A stretch of DNA of 6,485 nt from Pseudomonadota bacterium (GTDB taxonomy: Bacteria > SZUA-182 > DTGQ01), in assembly GCA_030605265.1 (NCBI GenBank), contig JAUWIR010000269.1, forward strand, positions 1 to 6,485. The letters run 5' to 3'. Under the pieces are notes generated by a model. The model made no database searches. It was not told the DNA's origin and saw only the letters and a program-made list of their open reading frames with translations. Of the stretch, positions 6,384-6,485 are shown one piece after another. The position numbers and the translations under genes were made by a program. The first letter of the stretch is position 1. Each line of letters starts with the position of its first letter.

Positions 6384-6469
6384 ATTATTCAAAACAGTAG
6401 ACATCACTCTTTAAATAATATACCTTAATGATGGCAAAATTTAAAAACCATAAAAAGAGGGGAGCCATC

Positions 6470-6485
6470 ATGGGTAATTATCAAA
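6470..6485 (+). CDS. Start of a downstream gene (5' end only)
   Basis: ATG at 6470 begins MGNYQ and runs off the window. AGAGGGGAG (6456-6464) lies 5 bases before it and is a strong Shine-Dalgarno, the clearest evidence for a gene start here. An in-frame ATG at 6431 (peptide beginning MAKFKNHKKRG) has no such site, and its extra codons would contain the ribosome binding site, so 6470 is preferred. Five residues do not allow a functional call. Short 'four-helix bundle' (23S rRNA intervening-sequence type) proteins often begin in a similar way, but this is only a guess. Confidence 0.6.

Larger units (their letters stand above)
6034..6469. other. AT-rich intergenic tract after the glycan cluster
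   Basis: These 436 bases hold no plausible intact gene on either strand. From left to right I see T-rich runs (6071-6095) overlying the possible minus-strand relic, a weak hairpin with T7, a GC-rich hairpin at 6213-6232, a 9-bp tandem repeat at 6243-6294, a 10-bp palindrome (GAAATATTTC, 6315-6324), a sigma70-like promoter at 6355-6383, and the leader of the next gene. This marks the end of the gene cluster and the start of a separate transcription unit. Confidence 0.75.

Overview
The window is a dense, plus-strand surface-glycan (exopolysaccharide, O-antigen-like or S-layer glycan) gene cluster from an AT-rich bacterium, followed by an AT-rich intergenic tract and the first codons of another gene. 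Tight packing, near-contiguous genes and Shine-Dalgarno-like sites (especially before 4903 and 6470) indicate a bacterial genome. The taxon cannot be fixed from the sequence; a low-GC or uncultured anaerobic lineage is only a guess.

Layout: (1) 3-125, a probable C-terminal end of an upstream gene, perhaps a GT2 glycosyltransferase. (2) 205-873 and 877-1650, two different class I SAM-dependent methyltransferases 3 bp apart. (3) 1667-2647, a GT2 (GT-A fold) glycosyltransferase with a C-terminal membrane-associated region. (4) 2659-3300, a third, unrelated-looking class I methyltransferase. (5) 3302-4906, a polytopic GT-C (PMT/ArnT-like, GT39/GT83 type) membrane glycosyltransferase. (6) 4903-6033, a GT4 (GT-B fold) glycosyltransferase that most likely starts at a TTG overlapping the preceding stop codon. 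(7) 6034-6469, non-coding DNA with a possible weak terminator, a GC-rich hairpin, a 9-bp AT tandem repeat, a possible minus-strand gene relic and a good sigma70-like promoter. (8) 6470 to the end, the start of a new gene with a strong ribosome binding site.

How they may work together: the GT2 and GT4 enzymes would add nucleotide-sugar-derived residues to a lipid-linked or nascent glycan on the cytoplasmic side. The GT-C protein would transfer sugar from a polyprenyl-phosphate donor on the outer face of the membrane. The three methyltransferases would methylate sugars or glycan ends. No flippase, polymerase, ABC transporter or nucleotide-sugar synthesis gene is visible, so this is an internal piece or the tail of a larger locus. 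I see no sign of a defence system, CRISPR array, intact mobile element or RNA gene. The most unexplained material is in the 6.0-6.4 kb intergenic tract.
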